Source of the DNA: Microbacterium arborescens | Lineage (GTDB): Bacteria > Actinomycetota > Actinomycetes > Actinomycetales > Microbacteriaceae | NCBI RefSeq assembly: GCF_030369635.1 | Contig: NZ_CP128474.1 | Span: 1 to 64,000, forward strand | Length of the DNA stretch: 64,000 nucleotides | Direction of reading: 5' to 3' | In this document: one piece after another, positions 62,172 to 64,000 of the stretch | Position numbering within the stretch: the first letter of the stretch is position 1 | Layout: each line of letters begins with the position of its first letter | Position numbers and translations under genes: made by a program | The notes under the pieces: model-generated | Told to the model about the DNA's origin: nothing | The model's database searches: none | Seen by the model: only the letters and a program-made list of their open reading frames with translations

Positions 62172-63470
62172 ATGACGCACGCCCCGCCTGACACCCGGGT
62201 CTCCCTTGCGGAGACGGCGCCGGTGGTCGTGGCGACCGTGCACCGGTCATGGGAGAACCCCGCACGGCAAGCCATCGTCGCCGCGTTCGTCGTCGGAGCG
62301 GCCATCGCGAGCGCGGCCGTGCCCTGGCTCCCGGTGACGGACCCGACGAGGATGCGGCAGGGAGCCGCTCTCGCGGTCGTGCTGCTGGTCCTGGGCGCTC
62401 TGATGGCGCGGTGGCCGGTGCTGCGGCGCGCGGAGCTGCTCATCCCTATCGGCGACTTCGTCGCGATCGGCCTGCTGCGTTTCGGCACGGGCGACACGCA
62501 ATCCGTGTTCCTCGCGATCGTCGTGCTCCCGGTGATCTGGATCGCCGCCGGGCCCGGGCGCTGGCGCATCCTCGTCCCCCTCGTCGGCGTGTGCGTCACG
62601 CTGCTGCTGCCGCTCGTGCTCGCGCCGGGCCAGGCGCTCACCGCGAGCGAGCTCGTCCGGCTGATCATCGCCGTGCTCGTCTACGCGGCAGCGGGCGCCG
62701 TCGTCAACGAGCTGTCGCGCCGCTCGCTGCAGAAGCTCACCGCGTCGCAGTGGCACCGGCGTCTGGCCGAGGCCGAGGTGTCGCAGGCCGCGGTCGTGCA
62801 ACGGTCGTTGCAGCCGGTCGACGGCTCGGACCTCCCGCCGCGCTTCCGCGTCGCCGGGGTCTGCGTGCCGGCCCGGACGGTCGGCGGTGATTTCTACGAC
62901 TGGTACGCCACGCCCGACGGCGGCACGGCCTTCACTCTCGGCGACGTCATGGGCAAGGGCGTCGGCCCCGGGATGATCGCCGCCGCGGTCCGCACGGTCA
63001 TCCGCAGCAACGTCGACGATCCCGACCCCGCCGCAGCTCTGCGCCGCGCCGCCGTCGGCCTGAACACGGGACCCACCGACACGATCGGCACCCAGTTCAC
63101 GACGTGCTTCCATGCGCGGATCAGCCCGGATGGGATGCTGCGCTGGGTCGATGCCGGGCATGGCCTCACGATCGTCCGCAGCGCCGGCGGCACGAGCGTC
63201 TTCCTCCGTTCAGGTCAGCTCCCTATCGGTGTCGGCACCGGATGGAGTAGCGATGAGGTCGCGCTGCGGCCCGGCGACAGCGTCATCAGCGTCAGCGATG
63301 GCGTCCTCGACCTCTTCGGCGGGTCTTTGGACTCGATCGACCGCTACCGCGACTTCGTCACCGGTCGGGACGACATCGACGTCGTGGTCAGCGAGCTCGC
63401 CGCCCGTGCCTCACAGAGCGAGCAGGAGGATGACGTCACGGTGATCGCGGTCACCTGGGGTGCGGCCTGA
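62172..63470 (+). CDS. Membrane PP2C/SpoIIE-type phosphatase
   Basis: A 432-residue protein. The N-terminal half has about six membrane helices (roughly 25-180), then a short coiled linker (RSLQKLTASQWHRRLAEAEV) and a C-terminal SpoIIE/RsbU-type PP2C domain with VGGDFYDWYATPDGG, TLGDVMGKGVGPGM, DAGHGLTIVR and SVSDGVLDLFGG and EDDVTVIAV. Such enzymes dephosphorylate anti-sigma antagonists in partner-switching stress pathways; no partner is nearby. ATG 62172 is preferred to TTG 62160 by analogy, although its site is very close. Confidence 0.9.
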   Translation: MTHAPPDTRVSLAETAPVVVATVHRSWENPARQAIVAAFVVGAAIASAAVPWLPVTDPTRMRQGAALAVVLLVLGALMARWPVLRRAELLIPIGDFVAIGLLRFGTGDTQSVFLAIVVLPVIWIAAGPGRWRILVPLVGVCVTLLLPLVLAPGQALTASELVRLIIAVLVYAAAGAVVNELSRRSLQKLTASQWHRRLAEAEVSQAAVVQRSLQPVDGSDLPPRFRVAGVCVPARTVGGDFYDWYATPDGGTAFTLGDVMGKGVGPGMIAAAVRTVIRSNVDDPDPAAALRRAAVGLNTGPTDTIGTQFTTCFHARISPDGMLRWVDAGHGLTIVRSAGGTSVFLRSGQLPIGVGTGWSSDEVALRPGDSVISVSDGVLDLFGGSLDSIDRYRDFVTGRDDIDVVVSELAARASQSEQEDDVTVIAVTWGAA

Positions 63471-63485
63471 GGCCGCCACCGATGC

Positions 63486-64000
63486 TCAGAACGCGCGGTT
63501 GCGCACCAGCTCGAGCGCGGCCTCCTCGTACCAGCTGCCCGCCGCGGGCCCGCCGTTGCAGGTTCCGTCACTCTCTCCGGGTCGCTTGATCCAGAGCAGG
63601 GCGTCGAGCCCGGAGCCGTCCGTGCCGACGCTCGGCGGCGTCCCGAGACCGACTCCGGTGGGGTTGCACCACGTGCCCTGCCATCCGCGGCCGTTGCGCG
63701 ACGTGTCGATGACGTACCGCGGGGCCCCGCCCAGAAGCGCACGCAGACGCTCCGCGTACCGTTGCTCGTCGGCGGTCGGCGAGAAGTTCGACACGTTGGT
63801 GGAGAACCCTCGGCCATCGAGCACCCCGGCGTCGCGCAACCGCTGGGCCATCGTCTCGGGCGGCACCCAGTTCGCGTTCCCCGCGTCGATGTAGGCCGCG
63901 ACGCCGGCGGCAGTGAGGGCGCGGACCGCGTCGCGGATCAGCGTCGTCCGGGGACCCTGGCCTGCGCAGTCACCGAGCATCGGCAGCGCGTCGGGTTCGA
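63486..64000 (-). CDS. Glycoside hydrolase family 6 (cellulase-like), C-terminal part
   Basis: Exported-type beta-1,4-glucanase family; the window holds the last about 170 residues. Visible GH6 features: the catalytic Asp region EPDALPMLGDC at the right edge, AYIDAGNANWVPPETMAQRL, STNVSNFSPT, YVIDTSRNGRGW and WIKRPGESDGTC near the end. The gene continues beyond 64000. Whether it carries a cellulose-binding module or signal peptide cannot be seen. Confidence 0.92.
   Translation of the reverse strand, partial: EPDALPMLGDCAGQGPRTTLIRDAVRALTAAGVAAYIDAGNANWVPPETMAQRLRDAGVLDGRGFSTNVSNFSPTADEQRYAERLRALLGGAPRYVIDTSRNGRGWQGTWCNPTGVGLGTPPSVGTDGSGLDALLWIKRPGESDGTCNGGPAAGSWYEEAALELVRNRAF

Noticed and set aside
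1..64000. CRISPR array, prophage or insertion sequence
   Set aside because: No regularly spaced repeats, phage structural genes or transposase genes were found on either strand.

Overview
The window is GC-rich actinobacterial chromosome, most likely Microbacteriaceae and close to Microbacterium. It begins at the replication origin. The origin neighbourhood (rnpA-rpmH / dnaA-dnaN-recF-DUF721-gyrB-gyrA-DUF3566, then tRNA-Ile and tRNA-Ala) and the Ser/Thr-kinase/cell-wall cluster (crgA, class E sortase, trpG-like amidotransferase, PASTA kinases, pbpA, rodA, pstP, fhaB, fhaA) are standard for this group. NucS and the fused MrpA also fit Actinobacteria. Species cannot be fixed from sequence alone.

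Layout. 1-10.7 kb: origin core with DnaA boxes on both sides of dnaA, then gyrase and two tRNAs. 10.7-17.7 kb: a secreted S1 protease, a TetR/MFS efflux pair, a YbaK-like deacylase, cyclophilin, rhomboid protease and CrgA. 17.7-28.3 kb: class E sortase and a tightly coupled minus-strand operon fhaA-fhaB-pstP-rodA-pbpA-pknA-pknB, most stops overlapping the next start (ATGA/GTGA), which links FHA and Ser/Thr phosphorylation signalling to peptidoglycan elongation. 28.4-43.7 kb: an accessory mosaic downstream of tRNA-Leu(CAG). 43.8-54.7 kb: ordinary accessory genes (HAD phosphatase, FtsX-type ABC exporter, TetR regulators, aldo/keto reductase, NucS, acetyltransferases, CPBP protease, HIT, MFS, LacI), several with clear palindromic operators. 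54.7-60.9 kb: a complete six-gene Mrp cation/proton antiporter operon. 60.9-64 kb: TetR plus membrane protein, a PP2C/SpoIIE-type phosphatase and the 3' end of a GH6 glycosidase.

The most interesting part is 28.4-43.7 kb. An SMC-like JetA-JetB-JetC (MksF-MksE-MksB; Wadjet-type anti-plasmid) operon sits here without a recognisable JetD nuclease anywhere in the window. It is bordered by two small integrase-less islands. One (about 30.73-34.45 kb) lies between the intact jetC and a broken copy of the jetC 3' end, and starts with a 129-bp second copy of the tRNA-Leu gene plus its terminator. The other (about 40.1-43.2 kb) lies between jetA and an acetyltransferase gene, is flanked by a 66-bp direct repeat of the acetyltransferase 3' end, and contains a frameshifted plasmid-type primase/replication gene. 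In both duplicated gene ends nearly all differences are synonymous. The copies therefore diverged as working genes in different lineages, which suggests that the whole jet block was swapped in by recombination and left scars of the displaced alleles at both edges.

Limits. Functions rest on motif and family recognition by eye. Start codons are chosen from visible ribosome-binding sites and overlaps. Small secreted and membrane proteins of the two islands could not be assigned a function.
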